Origin: Vespula vulgaris
Lineage: Eukaryota > Arthropoda > Insecta > Hymenoptera > Vespidae
Length of the DNA stretch: 64,000 nt
Assembly (NCBI RefSeq): GCF_905475345.1
Contig: NC_066604.1
Coordinates: 3,874,001 to 3,938,000 of the forward strand
Direction of reading: 5' to 3'
Translations under genes and position numbers: made by a program
The notes under the pieces: generated by a model
What the model saw: only the letters and a program-made list of their open reading frames with translations
Told to the model about the DNA's origin: nothing
The model's database searches: none
In this document: piece by piece, positions 45,915 to 60,350 of the stretch
How the letters are laid out: each line of letters begins with the position of its first letter
How positions within the stretch are numbered: the stretch's first letter is position 1

Positions 45915-48900
45915 ATGGCTGGCATTATGCCGCTGTCAGGAAGACCCGGTAGAAAACAATGGACGTTACACGGTGGTAATTACTGTTCCAAAGAAGTAGT
46001 TTAGTAATACTTTTCATTTGATTTTCTCCGTCATATTTCTTAATACAAAGCAATTATTTTGATAAAATAAAAAAAAAGTGAAATCAATCTCTTAACAATG
46101 ATTGGGAAAGCTAATAGATCAGTTGCCAAAAAGGGTTTCAAGAGAGTCAGACATCTGTCAATAACTCTTAGGTCAAACTTTATTTATATAGATAGATTGA
46201 TATATAAATCTATTTTAACCGATACTAATCACAGACTAATTCACGTGTAAACTTGGAAATGTATGTTGTGTCATGATATATATATATATGTGTGTGTATG
46301 TATATATATATCGATAACAGATATATACATTGTATCTTCTTTATTATTGTAATAGACAAATTATACTATCTTGTTTTTGTTAGATGGAACACGCGGTTCT
46401 CTTAGACGATTACGATCTCAAATGGCAGAGGATGGATGTCCAGAATCTCAAGTAGTTTTAGCCAAACAACTTTTGGAAGAAAGATGTGGTATATTGTGCA
46501 TCATATTTTGTAATAGTATACATTATAAGTAGTACATTGTTGTATTATTTTATTTAAGATTTGGAAGTTGATAAAGAAGAAAATGCAAAATTGGGCGTTT
46601 ATTGGTTAACTAAAGCCTCGGAACAAGGAAATTTAGAGGCAACGGAAATTCTTAAACAATGTTTAGCTACAGGTCGTGGGATCACAGAACATAATTACTA
46701 CGATGTTAAAAATTGTTTGGATATGACACAAGATGAAAAACTAGCTAAAAAAGCTGCAAGGGAAATGTTTACTAGGTAAAGATGAAGATCAAGATAATCG
46801 TCGTCCCTAGTTAGTAATTTTTCCAATATTGTTTTGTATTATTTACCGTTTATCGTTGCTTCTGTTCTTCCTATTATAAAGGGCATTCCTCTTTAGCAAT
46901 TCTCCTTTGATTTCATTAATTTTTTAACTTTATATATAGTTTATCAAACGGTGAGGATTTTATTACAACGGAACAACTACAAAGATGTATGAGGGATGTA
47001 ACGTCTCCATCTAGTAGTAGATTCGTTAATTGTCAGTCACCTAAGTCATCATCCAGTGCTTCAGACGAGAAGCTAAATGATGTTTTAAGTAATAAGTTTA
47101 GTCGAAATGGGCTTCCTGAAGATAATACATCTATAAAAGAGGAAAGTAAAATACACAACGTAACTTATGGTAATTGTACAACTCTTATATTACATTTATT
47201 AATGATAAATTTAATATGAATTACTATGTACACTTTATAATTGTAGACTGGATGGGTCATCAAAGCGAAAAAATAACTGAAGCAGCTTTAGTATCTGCAG
47301 CTACAAGCTATGCTCATGGAATGCTCCCAATGGTTTCTCGTACATTGTGTATGGTAGACTCACCTGAAATGGAATTAGCTACTATTCCTCTTTTACAAAG
47401 ACCATTCATTCATCCGTTAGCATCCTTAAAGTATTTCTATATTTGGTTAATAGAGATAATAGGCCATAAGAGTAGACCGATTATAAAAATTCTTTTCACA
47501 TCAAACATACATATACTTTTATTACTTTTGTTGTATTCCTTGTTTGGAACAGAAAGTTTAATACTTTTCATTCCAATGGCGCTCTATTATTTGTCTTTTA
47601 TTGTAATGGTTATTTCTACCTTCCAGATGTTACACAGAAAGCATAAATTGAATAATTTCCGTGTATGGTCACGCCTATTCCTCAGTTATTCAGGTGGTAA
47701 TCTAAATCCTGAGGAGGCAGAGTATCAATTTTGTTGCAATAACTTAAAGCCCTATGGTCATTTCTTTCTTGCTTTATTGCTCAATCTAATGATTTATCCT
47801 GTGATAGCTCATCAATGGACCCCACAATCTGAATTCACTATTATTTCTGTTACATTGACATTAGTGACATTACTCAATTTTATGTGGAATAATTCATCGA
47901 ATTTTCCTGATCTTTTAGCTCTCTTTAGTTTTGGCGTGCATGTACTCGCAAAATATCCTTATGAAACGGATATTGTTGTTGCGCAAGGTTGGAGATTCCT
48001 CGATATACGAGTACCTACGTTTGCTTCCTATGTTGTTGGTAATGGCATTGAATTCTGCCTCAATTTTCGTGTTGTTTTCTATTTGTTGATACCAGCGGTT
48101 TTTTGTAAAATGGCTGCTAGAGAAAATTGGCGTGGCACATACAAAACTTTAATTCCTCATTGCGTCACCCTAAGCTGGTGGCAGATAGCAATATTTAGTT
48201 CGCAAAGTGCGACATGGTATGGTTTAATTAGGGGTGCTCTCGCATTAGTCGGTATGGTACTTTTTCTGCCAATTGCTGGTTTAGCTTCTATTATTTTGCC
48301 AATTATAGCAGCTGCAAAGTATTTATCAGAAAGTGATTTGGCAATGAGAATAATTGTAACTGCCATACTTGGAGGATTACCATTCGTTGCTTCTTGGTAC
48401 ATGAGGAGATTAAGAACTCCAAGATTTAATTGGATCATCACCGTTGTGCAGGTTTTTTTCATTCTATCTATATTAAAAATATTTATATTAATATCATCAA
48501 TTTGAAATTTTCATTCGATTATTAATATAATCTTTCTTTCAGCTCGTTTTAGGCACAAGTGCTGCTATATTTTTATCCTGGCAAGTGATAACAGAATATA
48601 AAGAAGATTCTGATAACAATTCCTACGAAATTGCAGCCACATTATCGTGGGAGCAATACCAAAATCATTGTCACCAACCTGCATGGGAGGATATATCATC
48701 GAAGGCGCAAGTACAAATTGAATGTGCTCACTTAGAAGGCATTCCAATCTCATGGGAGGGTTACGTAACAAATGTTCGGTTAAAATCGATTAGAAACAAT
48801 ATTGGTACAATATTACGCATGCTACCTGACAGTATTAGAACTACGTTCAGCTGTACATATGGTGAACCGTATAAAGAAAATTGTGATACGTACGACGAAA

Positions 48901-49334
48901 TACGTAGAAAGAATTGTGAACATTTTGTAAATATTCAAAAGAAAAGGCATAAGTGTCATTTTCCTGCATGGGATCAATATGAATTTGAAATTTTTGTCAA
49001 AATGAAAAGTGGTATATGGAGAAGCAATGCAGAAATCGTGCTCATTGCAGATCACTCGTTTACCAATTTTAGTTTAAGTATATATCCACGCGATAAAATT
49101 TGGTTTTCTGGTACGTTATCGAACACAGGTTTAGAAAAGGAATCTTTGCTTGGTGGTGGGGAACCTCACATTGAATTAGATGAGATTAGTTGTTTAGCCT
49201 GTCATTCTGCTGACCTCAAGTCTTTTAAACGACACAAATATCACATAACATTAACTTCAATAGTGAATAATTTCTGGCTTGGCATAAAGACTGTTCTTAA
49301 TTTTTTACTAAATCCTATTGTCTTATTTAAGTAA
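45915..49334 (+). CDS. WFS1: wolframin, ER membrane glycoprotein
   Basis: Six exons (45915-45975, 46384-46488, 46559-46775, 46940-47169, 47247-48451, 48543-49334) join in phase to 869 residues; human wolframin has 890. The N-terminus has Sel1-like helices (LGVYWLTKASEQGNLEATEI), followed by a Ser-rich linker and a long block of about nine membrane segments starting at LLLLLLYSLFG. The C-terminal luminal part is Cys-containing (CTYGEPYKENC, CLACHS) and ends in a hydrophobic stretch NPIVLFK, as in orthologues. Wolframin resides in the ER membrane and acts in calcium balance, protein folding stress and export from the ER. The first donor is a GTGGTAAT tandem site, giving an optional one-residue difference. 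All introns are short. Poly(A) signal candidate at 49833. Confidence 0.95.
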
Positions 49335-51805
49335 TTCTAATGCATTCGTTACAGGAAAAATAACTTGATTCAAACTTTTTCATTGAAGAAAGTTTGAATC
49401 GTCACATTTTTTCCTTTCGAAAAACTACATGCTTATACGAATATCGTACAAATGTATTTAAAAAGTGACAAACACTTTTTCGTTAATACTTGGTACGAAA
49501 ATAACTTCACAATGGTTAATCTTTATCTTAAATAGATCATGATAGTTGTGTCCCGAATGGCAGAAATAATATAATTAAGCACATACTTAAGCTGTATTAT
49601 CATGTTTTATATTACCTCAGTCAGTCATTTTAAATTCATATTTTATTCTAAAATATCTATTTTATAAAATCTGAATATGTATGCGTACATATATATATTT
49701 TAGGAATAACATTTATCCATATGCTTTACTGCCATTCAAAATGGAGAATATGCTTAATATTTTTCTATTACATTTTCAGAATATGAAGAAAATGAAAGTT
49801 TTGAATTTAATTTTGACAGAAATATAAAACCTAATAAACGATTTCAGTAATATTGTATTGTATCTTAGATTATAGATACTGAAATCTAATTTAATTAAAA
49901 TAATTAATATTTAGGAAATATTTTAATTTTTCCAAAAAATAATAATAGCACACATACAAAAAATAGTATAACTAAATTAACAACTATTACCTATTGATAT
50001 GTAAAATGATAACAGATCATAGAGAAACTATGTATCTAGAATAGACATCAAATTAATCGACGTAACGATAAACTATGACAACGTATTAATACAATTATAT
50101 ATATATCTAAATATTACAAATACATGGACAAAAAACCAAACACTGTATCAAGACAGAAAGGAAACTTAATGCTATATTGATATAAATGTTCAAAATCTCA
50201 ATGTAAGATTCGATAAGTAATACAGAAACTACTAAGTCCATAGAAATAATAATACTACCAGATGTATCATATCAGATAATGAGGATGATGAATAACAAAT
50301 AACATAGTAAAAAGATATGATAGAATTAGAAGTGCCTTAATATTCTTTTGTTCAAATATTAATTCATTTAAAAAAAAAAAGAGTAATATTTTTAAGAATA
50401 GTCATATGATTTTTTTTAAATAATTATTAAAGAACATTTGAATAATAAAAAAAAAGGAAAAACTTGATTTCCTGCAGTTGTTAATAAATTTATTTTACAT
50501 TTGGCAACAGATTATGATACATTATTCTTTAAACATTTTTTTCCTTAACAAGGTAATTAATTGGTTTGGTTCTTTGTTTCTTTTTCTTTTTTATCAATTT
50601 TATATAAAAAAAATTTTATAAGAGAAAGATACTCTATAATTATTTCGCATAGATTATTAGTGTTCGTTTCACTTATGTACAAATATAAAATCTACATTAA
50701 TCAACTATTTTGCTTACGCTTAATCCGAATAAAAAAAAAAGGAAAGATAATATAAAATAACAAAAATCATTTATGTAAACTGAAAATTGAATGAAAAAGA
50801 TTACACCATTATTTATCCATTTATAACATACTGAACTATTCATTCTGTATTACAATCTTAATGCAATTCACTTGTTATTTTGCAAGAATATAAATTACAA
50901 AAATACCATGCAGTATAATTCAGGATATGAATATTTCATATGTTTCAAAGAAGTTTGTATTCTAATAATATCTGTAACATTTTCTTAAGGTATACTGTGA
51001 TAACAAAAATGAATGTACTCTTAATCTGATGAAATTCTTACAGGCGCTTAAAAACATTATAATGATATTGAAACAATTTCGTAATATATAAAGATTATCA
51101 AAGTCAATCAGTGCAATTTTCTTCAAATGTGTAATTCAGAATTATAAGATTTTTTATTGTTCTAATTAAATCAAAAGAAATGAATCTCTTAAAAATTAAA
51201 GCAATCAATTGCTTACATTATTAAGCAAAAATTTACATTCTCTTGCATCCTACTTTTTTATTATTTGAGCATGTATATTTACTCAGGCAGTTGAGTAATA
51301 TATATACATACATACATACATATATATGTATATATGTGTGTATATATATATATACACACACATATATATATATATACATACACACATATGTATATATTTT
51401 TTTTCTCGATTTATATTTTATATCTAATATTTACTTATTAAATTCAACTTATATATACACTGATTAACTTCTTAATACTTTACATATAATAAAAGTACTT
51501 AGGTCCGGTCCAGCACAATTACTATATAGCTTGATACATTCACAATTACAGTATTATATATCATATACATATATGAATTATTTCACTTTTTTATGTCATG
51601 TTCTGACATATATGTGATTCTTTGTCTAGAAGTCTTTTTTCTGAGAAGAAATTATACTATATTAATCGTGTTTAAATCAATTTTTAGCACGACCAGTCTC
51701 ATGAACACTTTAAATATTACACTACAAACATTCCTGGTACAGGAAAAATCCTGAGTAAAAGAATCCAAAATGAATTGTTTGGTAAATTGCCATCCATGGA
51801 ATAAA
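49335..51805. other. AT-rich spacer between convergent WFS1 and LMAN2
   Basis: This 2.5-kb stretch separates two 3' ends and probably contains both 3' UTRs. An AATAAA occurs at 49833-49838. It is strongly AT-rich, with mixed TA/CA repeats at about 51295-51400. No gene recognised. Confidence 0.55.
51295..51400. repeat. mixed TA/CA/TG microsatellite
   Basis: Compound dinucleotide array of TA with ACATAC and TGTG/CACA segments, able to fold on itself because TG and CA tracts lie on either side of the TA core. Confidence 0.8.
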
Positions 51806-53430
51806 TCAATAAAAGCGCTTTCGACTATTTTCCTGATGTTTCTGATATAACATGATCCCTATCACGATACAAACTATTATTGCTATTACTCCCACAAGCA
51901 TTAAAAGGAACATTTTTATACCACCTAAAGGAGTTTGTTTTGGATCGTCCACACGTTCTACAAATTAAGTTATGGTATAATTATATTCATAAATTATATA
52001 TTCATTTATTTAAAGATATCTTACCACGTGGGGATTCAAAGAAAGCTGCAGATGGTAAAATAGTAGATCTGTCCTCATAATCTTTTGGCTATATAAATAT
52101 AAAATTTATTTTAGTTATAATGGTTGTGTATCTATAGAAAATATCCAATTTTTTCGTACACATATTTCTAATAACGTCCAACAAGTTATACAGAAAGAAA
52201 TACTTACATCATCCGGTAAATCTAATTCAAATAGACGAATCGATAAAATGTCATGGTTATCACTTAGATCTCCTGTTGTTGCAGAGATACCAAAATAATA
52301 ACCTGTAGGTAATTTAATACCCTTTACAGAAAAACATTCTTTCCAAGCTGCTTTGTTTGCTATATCTATGGAAACTGTATCATAAAGATAATAATTTTAA
52401 ATTTGTATTAATTACAATAAAATTGCATAAACTAATGAAATTATGATTTACCAGTTAAAGTATCTTTTTCATATCTTATTGCTATATGTGAATCATGATC
52501 AAGATTTCTGAATTTTGCTTCGCATCCTGCAAGTTGTGTATGTGTTCCATCACGATCATGATCATAATGCAAAGAACCATTATTTACCATAGCTGAAACA
52601 TAAGGATGTTGATGCTGCAAATAAAGAAAATATTATGATTATATGTGAACCATAATAATTTGCTATAATTAAACGATTAATATTATATTACATTGTGAGG
52701 ACCATTGTGATTGCTGTACGTATCCAGTATTATTGCTAAGCCTTGAAAATAATCCATATTTCCAAAAACAGGACCATGTTTCATACGTTGTTTAGCATAC
52801 CAAATAGCAAAGCCATCTCCAAATAAATCCTTTTCTTTCCCATGTACCTTGAAATGTATTTGAAGCTCCCAATTTCTAACAAAACATGCCTATAAAACAT
52901 ACAATCACAAATATATTTTTTTATAACATTTTAATAGCGAATAAAAAATTAAATTACATATTTTAAATAAAAGAGATAATATGAAAATATTTTCTTACAA
53001 TGGAGTTCCATATCGCTCCTTGTTTACTTTGTAAATCTGGTGTCAATCTTACATAGTTATTTGTAACCATTGTACTACCCATAAAATCCCAATAAGGAAT
53101 CGTCATGCCAGAACCTATAAAATATTCATTCAAATATTTCTGATATTATGTTATTGACGATTTTTTTTTATTCTTATTTTTTTTATCGATATCATAACCT
53201 ATAATCATCGTTTTAATGAAAGAAACAATCTATAATTCATAAATGATAGCATGGAAAAATTTGATAGAAGATTACTACGTAATAATATATATAATACGAA
53301 ATTCAATTTACAAACCTTGATAAGGCCGTATTAAAGAATGTTCTCGTTTCATATAATCCTTTGTATTCCATTCTGCACCGGCGGATTTTAAAATACTCAC
53401 GATTAAGGCGTAAAATAAAGTTAAATACAT
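51806..53430 (-). CDS. LMAN2: VIP36-type vesicular L-type lectin
   Basis: Seven minus-strand exons (53316-53430, 52999-53114, 52692-52889, 52452-52614, 52208-52374, 52025-52088, 51806-51957) join in phase to 324 residues. Signal peptide MYLTLFYALIVSILKSAGA; L-type lectin domain with IPYWDFMGSTMVTNNYVRL, GDGFAIWYAKQRM, LAIILDTYSNHNGPH and the sugar- and calcium-binding YDHDRDGTHTQLAGC and TTGDLSDNHD segments; then a stalk, one membrane helix (MFLLMLVGVIAIIVCIVIGI) and a cytosolic tail ending KRFY, the VIP36 trafficking signal. The protein binds high-mannose glycans and cycles between the ER, cis-Golgi and post-Golgi carriers. The open frame extends upstream of 53430 but has no earlier ATG. Length and tail favour VIP36/VIPL over ERGIC-53, which ends KKFF. 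Confidence 0.93.
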
Positions 53431-56400
53431 TCTTTTATATTGAATTATTGCTATTACTGTGTATTTATTTGAATAATTTATAACAATTGTTTTTATAACA
53501 ACAGGAATTCGCAAAAATTACTGGAAATATACAAAAAAAATATAAGTCTGACAGAAAGAACACAACTTGCAAGTTTAGAAATAGATGAAAATAGAGATAG
53601 AGTGACAAGTCAGTTCCTTGTTATTACAGGAGTATTCCTGTTTGATCGGTACAGATCACTTTGAAATTCGATGATAATATTAATGATAAAAAACAATGTT
53701 CAAGAATTTATACGTGATATTTTATTTGTGATTTAATTAAATTAAATTAGTTGAGAATGTCATTGAGAAATTTCTTAAAATCATTACTGATGTTACTGCA
53801 TTTGTCTTGCTAAAAAACAATATAATACGTCTGTTTGCCGCTAGCGTCGCTTCTGTCACATCCAATTTATAAATTTAATTTAAGCGCCAATTTGGAATTT
53901 GATTATAAAAATATATCGTCGCTTGATTAAGTAAACAACAATTTTTATTACTATTAAAAACAGTTATAAAGTCAGATATTTCAGTAACAAGGAAACGATT
54001 CATTTCGATAGAAATTTCTGAATAATAACAGTTTTTATTGAGTTAAATTTGTTCTCAATCCACTGTGGTGTTTACATTAACGTAAGAATTTCAATATTCA
54101 CATATGGAGTTATTAGACATATATTTATAATTATGTGACAACTTGTTCTTTTTAATTAAGCACGCAAAAAATAATTTACACATTATCATCGATTTATACG
54201 CGAAATTGATAAAATCATAATGATTTTGCTATTTACATAAACTTATTAATTTATTTTTTTAGATTTTCATAAAAGTATGTCGTATTAGCTGCAAAACACT
54301 TTATTATTATATTTTTTGGCGATCCCTTTAGTGCTTGCATCGTCATATATCGTACAAAATGATAAATAAAAGTTGAATAATGCTGAATCTTGTTAAAATT
54401 TCAATTAGAAAATTATAAATGATAGGTTATAAAATACTTTTGATATTAAATTTAATAGTCTCTTGCTCGTTTCTATTACAAATAATTCATATATGATACA
54501 AATTAATTCATAAATTAATGTAATTACGTATGAAAATATGTAGAATATATAAAACCATCACGCACTATTATTCCATTGCAATATTTAAAGCCCATGTACG
54601 TTATGTATAAGTATGTATTTTTTTGTAAAATATCCGACACAATTAATGTTATTGTTCTATCTCATCGTATATGTAGGAAACATCAATATGTTTAGTTGAT
54701 TTTACAATGATTATTCCATCTATTGATATTTCACATTTTCATCTAATATTTGCACGCACCAAAGGGTTAATACAAAATTTTTTACGTGCATGAACGAATA
54801 CGTATTTATCTAAAACTTAATCAATTTTGAAGAAGTTGATTGAGAAAGTATTGTTTTATTTACACATGATTTTTTTTCAATTGGGTGGAGGCCATTTTGA
54901 TTTATAAAAAAAGTGCCTTATAAAACATTAATTTCAGTCTTAAACTTAGGAAGCATATGTATCTTCTGAGAAGTTCACTTTGACTTTAGGAATATACAAG
55001 ATTGATTTGTCTACCAAACAACAGCATTGATGAATTGGTTTTTCCACGTTTCTTAATACTAATAATAATGATCTTTTAATATTTGAGCTAACGACATACA
55101 TATTATCTACAAGGCATTATTAGGATCATCAATGCAAGTTGTTTTACTTTTGAAAGATGTTAAAAATATACTAGATATAACGCGATTAATAATACTTCTT
55201 CTCTCTCCATAGCTTGGCGCAGATCAAAGTGACAATAGTTTTACATTATAATTTATTACAATAACGTAGGCTTCCAATTTCGATTCAGAACATGAAAAAC
55301 AAATGTTGCTTATTATAGTCAAAGCATGTATTTGAAAAGGACTAATTATATATAAATATTTAACAATATGGTACAAATTATTTATAACTGCATTATGTTT
55401 ATAGTTTACTTCGAAAAAGTACAGAATAATTAATAAGCTAAAGTTTGCAAATTTTATTTGATATAATATAAGCAAAAACTAAAACTATTTTTATGTGACA
55501 AAGTTCAATCTTAACTAAAACTTTGGTGTAAGTTAAAAGGACACCTTTTAAAAATGTTGATTATCTCACGGTTGATATCTTGTTCTTCCATAGTCGATGT
55601 ACAACAATGGAAAAGGAATGCAGGCAAATTTACTCTGAGAGTCTATGCATAATTTGTTGAAAATTTTCAGATATCAATGTTATGAAATATTGCATTTGTT
55701 TGCTCATCAAGACTGTTTGTATCGTGTCATGAAATATAGACCAATATTAAATTGTGCAAGCACATTCTAATTCCAATTTCTTATATCAATTTTTTTACAC
55801 AAAATCCAGTTTTATCATGGAAGTGCATCGTTTCTAAAACACTCCATGTATTACAATTATTACCTGAAACTATCTCATTTTTACTAACTAACCACAATGG
55901 CATTACCGTAGCTAATGTAAGTCTATTGAAATTTGGTTCATAACATGGCAACAAGACTAACAATTCAAATTTAAAAGGAGAGATAAAACAATCTGTGCAA
56001 TTAATGCAATTCCAATATTACACACAAATAAATTGTAGATATTACTGAATAGATAATTAACATGATTAGAATAATTCAGCAATTATATGCTATTAATAAT
56101 GATTCATAAGAGGATCAGAGCTATTAATACAAGTTAATATTTGGATAGCACTGCTAATAAAGTGGCACATGTGTAATTCGTAGACGAAAAACAATACCAT
56201 AAGTAACACTAAATATTTATATATCTATTATCATATTATATTTGTAAAATAATGTCTTTCAAAAATATGAAGAAATCTTTTTCACTAAGATATACTTGAT
56301 ATTGTACTAAAATTGAAAAACATTGAAAACATTCCAATCTATATTTATAGTAATTATTTAATATATATATATTTTTTTTCCATTATTTTAATCATGTGTT

Positions 56401-56623
56401 TAGAATAACCTTAGTTCCTTTCTATTTACAGGAACATAGTTAAAGCAGGTACTCTCATCTGTAGCTGCTATGATTTTAGTATATGAGAATCAGCACAAAA
56501 TTCCCCTTGATTATGGTAATGCAAGAAATACTAATACAACTATTTCAAGTCAGTATTACAATACATCATACAACAAGAGATAATATGACACGTCGTGAAT
56601 TGTCAGTTTTTAGGTGTTTATAT
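53431..56623. other. 3.2-kb AT-rich intergenic region
   Basis: It contains the LMAN2 promoter at the left and probably the long 3' UTR of the PABIR gene at the right. Very AT-rich with short poly(T) runs. Short open frames (for example 55224-55475 and 55752-55943) show no recognisable motif. No RNA gene seen. Confidence 0.5.
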
Positions 56624-58375
56624 TCATCTGTCATTACCTTGACTAATTTTATCTGTTTGAATTTGGTCTATTGTTTCGGCTTGCATGCTTGTTTCATTTA
56701 ATATATCATCGCTATTAGGACCAATACAAACTGGCGAAGGACTGTCCACTGGTTGAAAGGAAAAACTTGGTGAATCTGCACTAGATAATGATTCAGGAGT
56801 TCCAACAGAACTAATGGTTCCAGAAAGTGGACTGGATATTGTATCTAATCTGAATGTAATAAATAACATTATGTGTGAATGTGTGTGCGCGTGCGTACAT
56901 ACATGTATTTATTAGTTATCAAATTTATATCAATGTGAAAAAGATACGAATAATTTATGAATATTACCTGAATGCACTTTGTATTATAGAACCCGATGTA
57001 CGTTTGGCTGGAGGATACAAATGATGATCTACACCGGTATCATCTAATTCAAATTTTCGTTTAACAGGACCCAAGCAGCTTGGCCTTATTGGACTTAGAC
57101 TGCGCCTATAAAAAATTAATACTCGATAATGATAAATTATACGGCTATTTCCCTTATTAAATTTGTTAACTTTAATATATTTGGCAATTTTCTATCTGTT
57201 GGATTTACTTATCGAGTCAATTTGTACCTTGTAGCAAAAGCTTTTCTTGTTGGACTAGGCGACAAATTACTTTTCCAATTAACCATATGAATACCAGGAG
57301 AATAACACTGTCGTTGATTTAATCCCGATCTTGTAGGCGACGGCGACGAACACAATGGTGGACCATTTGCGGATAAATTTAAACTGAGCGGGTCTAATAT
57401 CCTTTTTGCAATTTGTCGTTCTGCTCTGTTAAGATGAGAAGGAGATTCTGAATCCTTAAATGACAAGCCTTCTGCTTCTAGGGTAAGATCTTCCCATGAT
57501 TGAGATATTTGCATCGCGCTGTGAATTTCCTTTTCATGTGCAGCTTCACGACCAGCAACATCTATACATTCTTCTTGCCTTAATTGGCTGACTCTTGGCG
57601 TTAAACGTGGTATACTACAAGGACTCTACAATAAGCAAAACGACGATAAATATATTTGAATGCCAAATAATTACGTTATATTATAGCTCGTCTTAAAAAC
57701 TATACGTTCTCAAATCTATATATATCGAATAAGAAATATCTTACACTAGTGCTGAATCGTCGTAGACGAGGTGAATTGGCAAATACATTGAACGTCGATA
57801 CAGCATTTCTGAAAATGACAAGAAATAAAAGCCACAGTTAAATAGTAGTCCAATAAAGGTATAATAAAAGGGTCATTAAGAAATCTCGTCAGATCTCTTA
57901 TAATCATTATGTCGAAAATATAGATTTCTTTTCAAAGATCGACTTTGTTTGATAAAACTCGCATATAACAGGCAAAACAATGTACAGAGATTGCTTATTG
58001 GGAATATATATAATCTTACTAAAAAAATTGCAATTTATTGGATAATCGTGACGGTGTTTATTAAAATCTAATAAAATTTGAATTTGAGTGGTCCAAGAAA
58101 TTTATATCTCCACTCAGTTAATGATAAAGGAAAAATCATTAAAATCGTCATTTCTGAAGGTATTTCAAAGAAAACATGAAATGATTTATTTGACAATGGG
58201 AGTAAAGATAATTCTAAAGGATGTGTTTAAATAAAGATGTTTAAATAATAATCGATTATAGATACCTTGGTGCAGAAGTAGAGGGTGAGGTAACAGACAT
58301 TGTGGCACTGATCTCATTAATCATAGGCGCACTGCTTGATCGTTTTAAACTGACTATCGGACAATCAACATCCAT
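56624..58375 (-). CDS. PABIR1: PABIR/FAM122 family PP2A-B55 regulator
   Basis: Five minus-strand exons (58266-58375, 57745-57808, 57228-57625, 56968-57105, 56624-56849) join in phase to 311 residues. Family marks: LKRSSSAPMI near the start, FANSPRLRRFS, then the B55-binding motif and inhibitory helix (RVSQLRQEE, REAAHEKEIHSAMQISQSWE), SPSPTR motifs, and RRSLSPIRPSCLGPVKRKFE. Vertebrate PABIR1 (FAM122A) binds PP2A-B55alpha and inhibits it, influencing mitotic entry and the replication checkpoint. The rest is Ser/Pro-rich and probably disordered, with several SP sites for proline-directed kinases. Two CCAAT boxes (59006-59010 and 59038-59042) lie about 640 nt upstream in the putative promoter. 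Insects generally have one PABIR gene, so the exact vertebrate paralogue name is loose. Confidence 0.88.
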
Positions 58376-60350
58376 GATTGTCAAAAGTCTCTGTCAATTC
58401 ATGTGTTTCTCCGCGAGCAATATCCACAAAAGAGAGACACATTGAAATTAGTCTTGGGTTGCGTCTTTTTATCGCGATATCGTTAATAAATATAAGAGAT
58501 GTTGCTGAAGTTATTATACGGACGGCACTTAGATCGATTGGTAAAAAGATGAACGTATGACAAGTAACGTATAACGTAACATGTGTTTTTACAATCCCGT
58601 ATGGAAAGCATGAAAAATTCTTCTTTGAAGTTGTGTTTCCTATTCTTGTAATTTTGCACACTTTATATCGAGATATTTTTCAATCGACTTAGATTCGTCT
58701 TAATAAAGAAGAAAAAATATAGAATACATTAAAAGAAACACTCGTGTACGACAGATCTTGATATCGAATGTAAAATTGAATTTTCTACTTGTTCGTCTAC
58801 TACAAAGATTACTACGAGCTTTTCGTCGATTCAGAGAGCATCACAACGGAACCCGGTACAACCTACTCAACACTCCGTCGACAACTGGAATGAGCGTGGC
58901 TCTTTGCTTGCAGTGATTTTTATTAGCCTGCCCAAGTCAAACACAATTGTGCCAGATGGTGCCAACTTTCTTACCAACGAAGACGCATATACAATTTCTT
59001 GAAAACCAATAACAATAGGATTTCAGGTAGTCGTTGACCAATCATAAAACTTTCAGAAGAAGAATAATGATTGGATTAAGCAGGGTGCATCCCCATAAAT
59101 GTGTCATTCCAAATGGATGTGTAAAGTTGTCCCTTTTGTGTGTTCTTTCTTTTATTTTCCCTCAGTCGCTATTGTTATTTTACTCAAAGATATGTATAGC
59201 ATATTGTTTTAAGTGAAAGTTTTATGAGGGTTAGGGAATGGGGATGCGCGTTATCCGTTTAAATGATATTTCGAAGGGTTTCCAGAAAAACTCAGCATAT
59301 CGGATTAAGGATGTTCGAGAAACGGTAATAAATCATTTCTTCTTCGACGAATAACTTGGGAGGAACGATTCAAATAAAATCAATGTGATATTATAAATTT
59401 ATGAAGAATTATCATTTTCCGAGCTTTTTTAAATACGTTATTTAGAGGTATAATTTTTGAATATTCTCTTTTGTATACATATATAACTTTTTGTTAACAA
59501 TGACAATTTCTTGTTAAAAAGAAAACCAAGTAACGTAAATTGTATTTACTGTAACCTTGTTATGACATAATAAAAACATACGAAGTTACGCGGATTGATT
59601 CGAGAAATTAAATACACGTACAAAGGGTCTGGTGGGAGAATTAATGGAGGTTGGTGGGAGAGAGTGGGGGGGTCTCGCATGCGTCATTACACATTTGCGC
59701 GTATAAGCGATACGACGTCGACGGAGAGTAAGGGTATTCGATCTTAACCTACAAACTTTTAACGAGAAAGATATATGTATTTGATTCGTTATTTTTAAGT
59801 TACTTATCATCATTATTATTAATCGTTACTTGATATTACTTTTTATTCTAACGACGTATAGCATATGCGTATTGATATATTATGATTATTTGTAATTAAA
59901 CGATATTGCGTTTGTTTATATATCACGTAGCTATAAACGCAGCTCGAATATAAAATAATTTTAATTTGAAACCTCGTATTCGGAACTTTGTCGTCCAGTA
60001 ATCGTAAATTAAAATAAGATATTTATTTAGACGAGTAAATAGATTTGTCGCCACTTGACACGTACAAACGTTATTTAACGATATAACGACGCTTTGTCAT
60101 AAGGTAAACATGAAAGGATAACCTATAAATAACAGAAAAGGAAATTCGGCTGTAGGTATAGCAAAATTGTACTTAAATAATATGTTCATTGTTTTTAATC
60201 GTTGTAAAATGTATTCAGTCTTTAATATCGAATGAATCTTAACCTTAATTTAACTAGTTTGTGTCTGCAATTATACGTTCCAGAATTTCTGATTGCTTTT
60301 AATATAAGATAGATGGTATTATTTCATCGACGAATAAATAATCTGCGTTC
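58376..60350. other. intergenic region between PABIR and APC-like genes
   Basis: The left part is the PABIR promoter and 5' UTR, with two CCAAT boxes near 59006 and 59038. A small CpG-richer patch with GCATGCGTCA lies near 59680. The right part probably includes 3' UTR of the APC-like gene. No other gene recognised. Confidence 0.5.
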
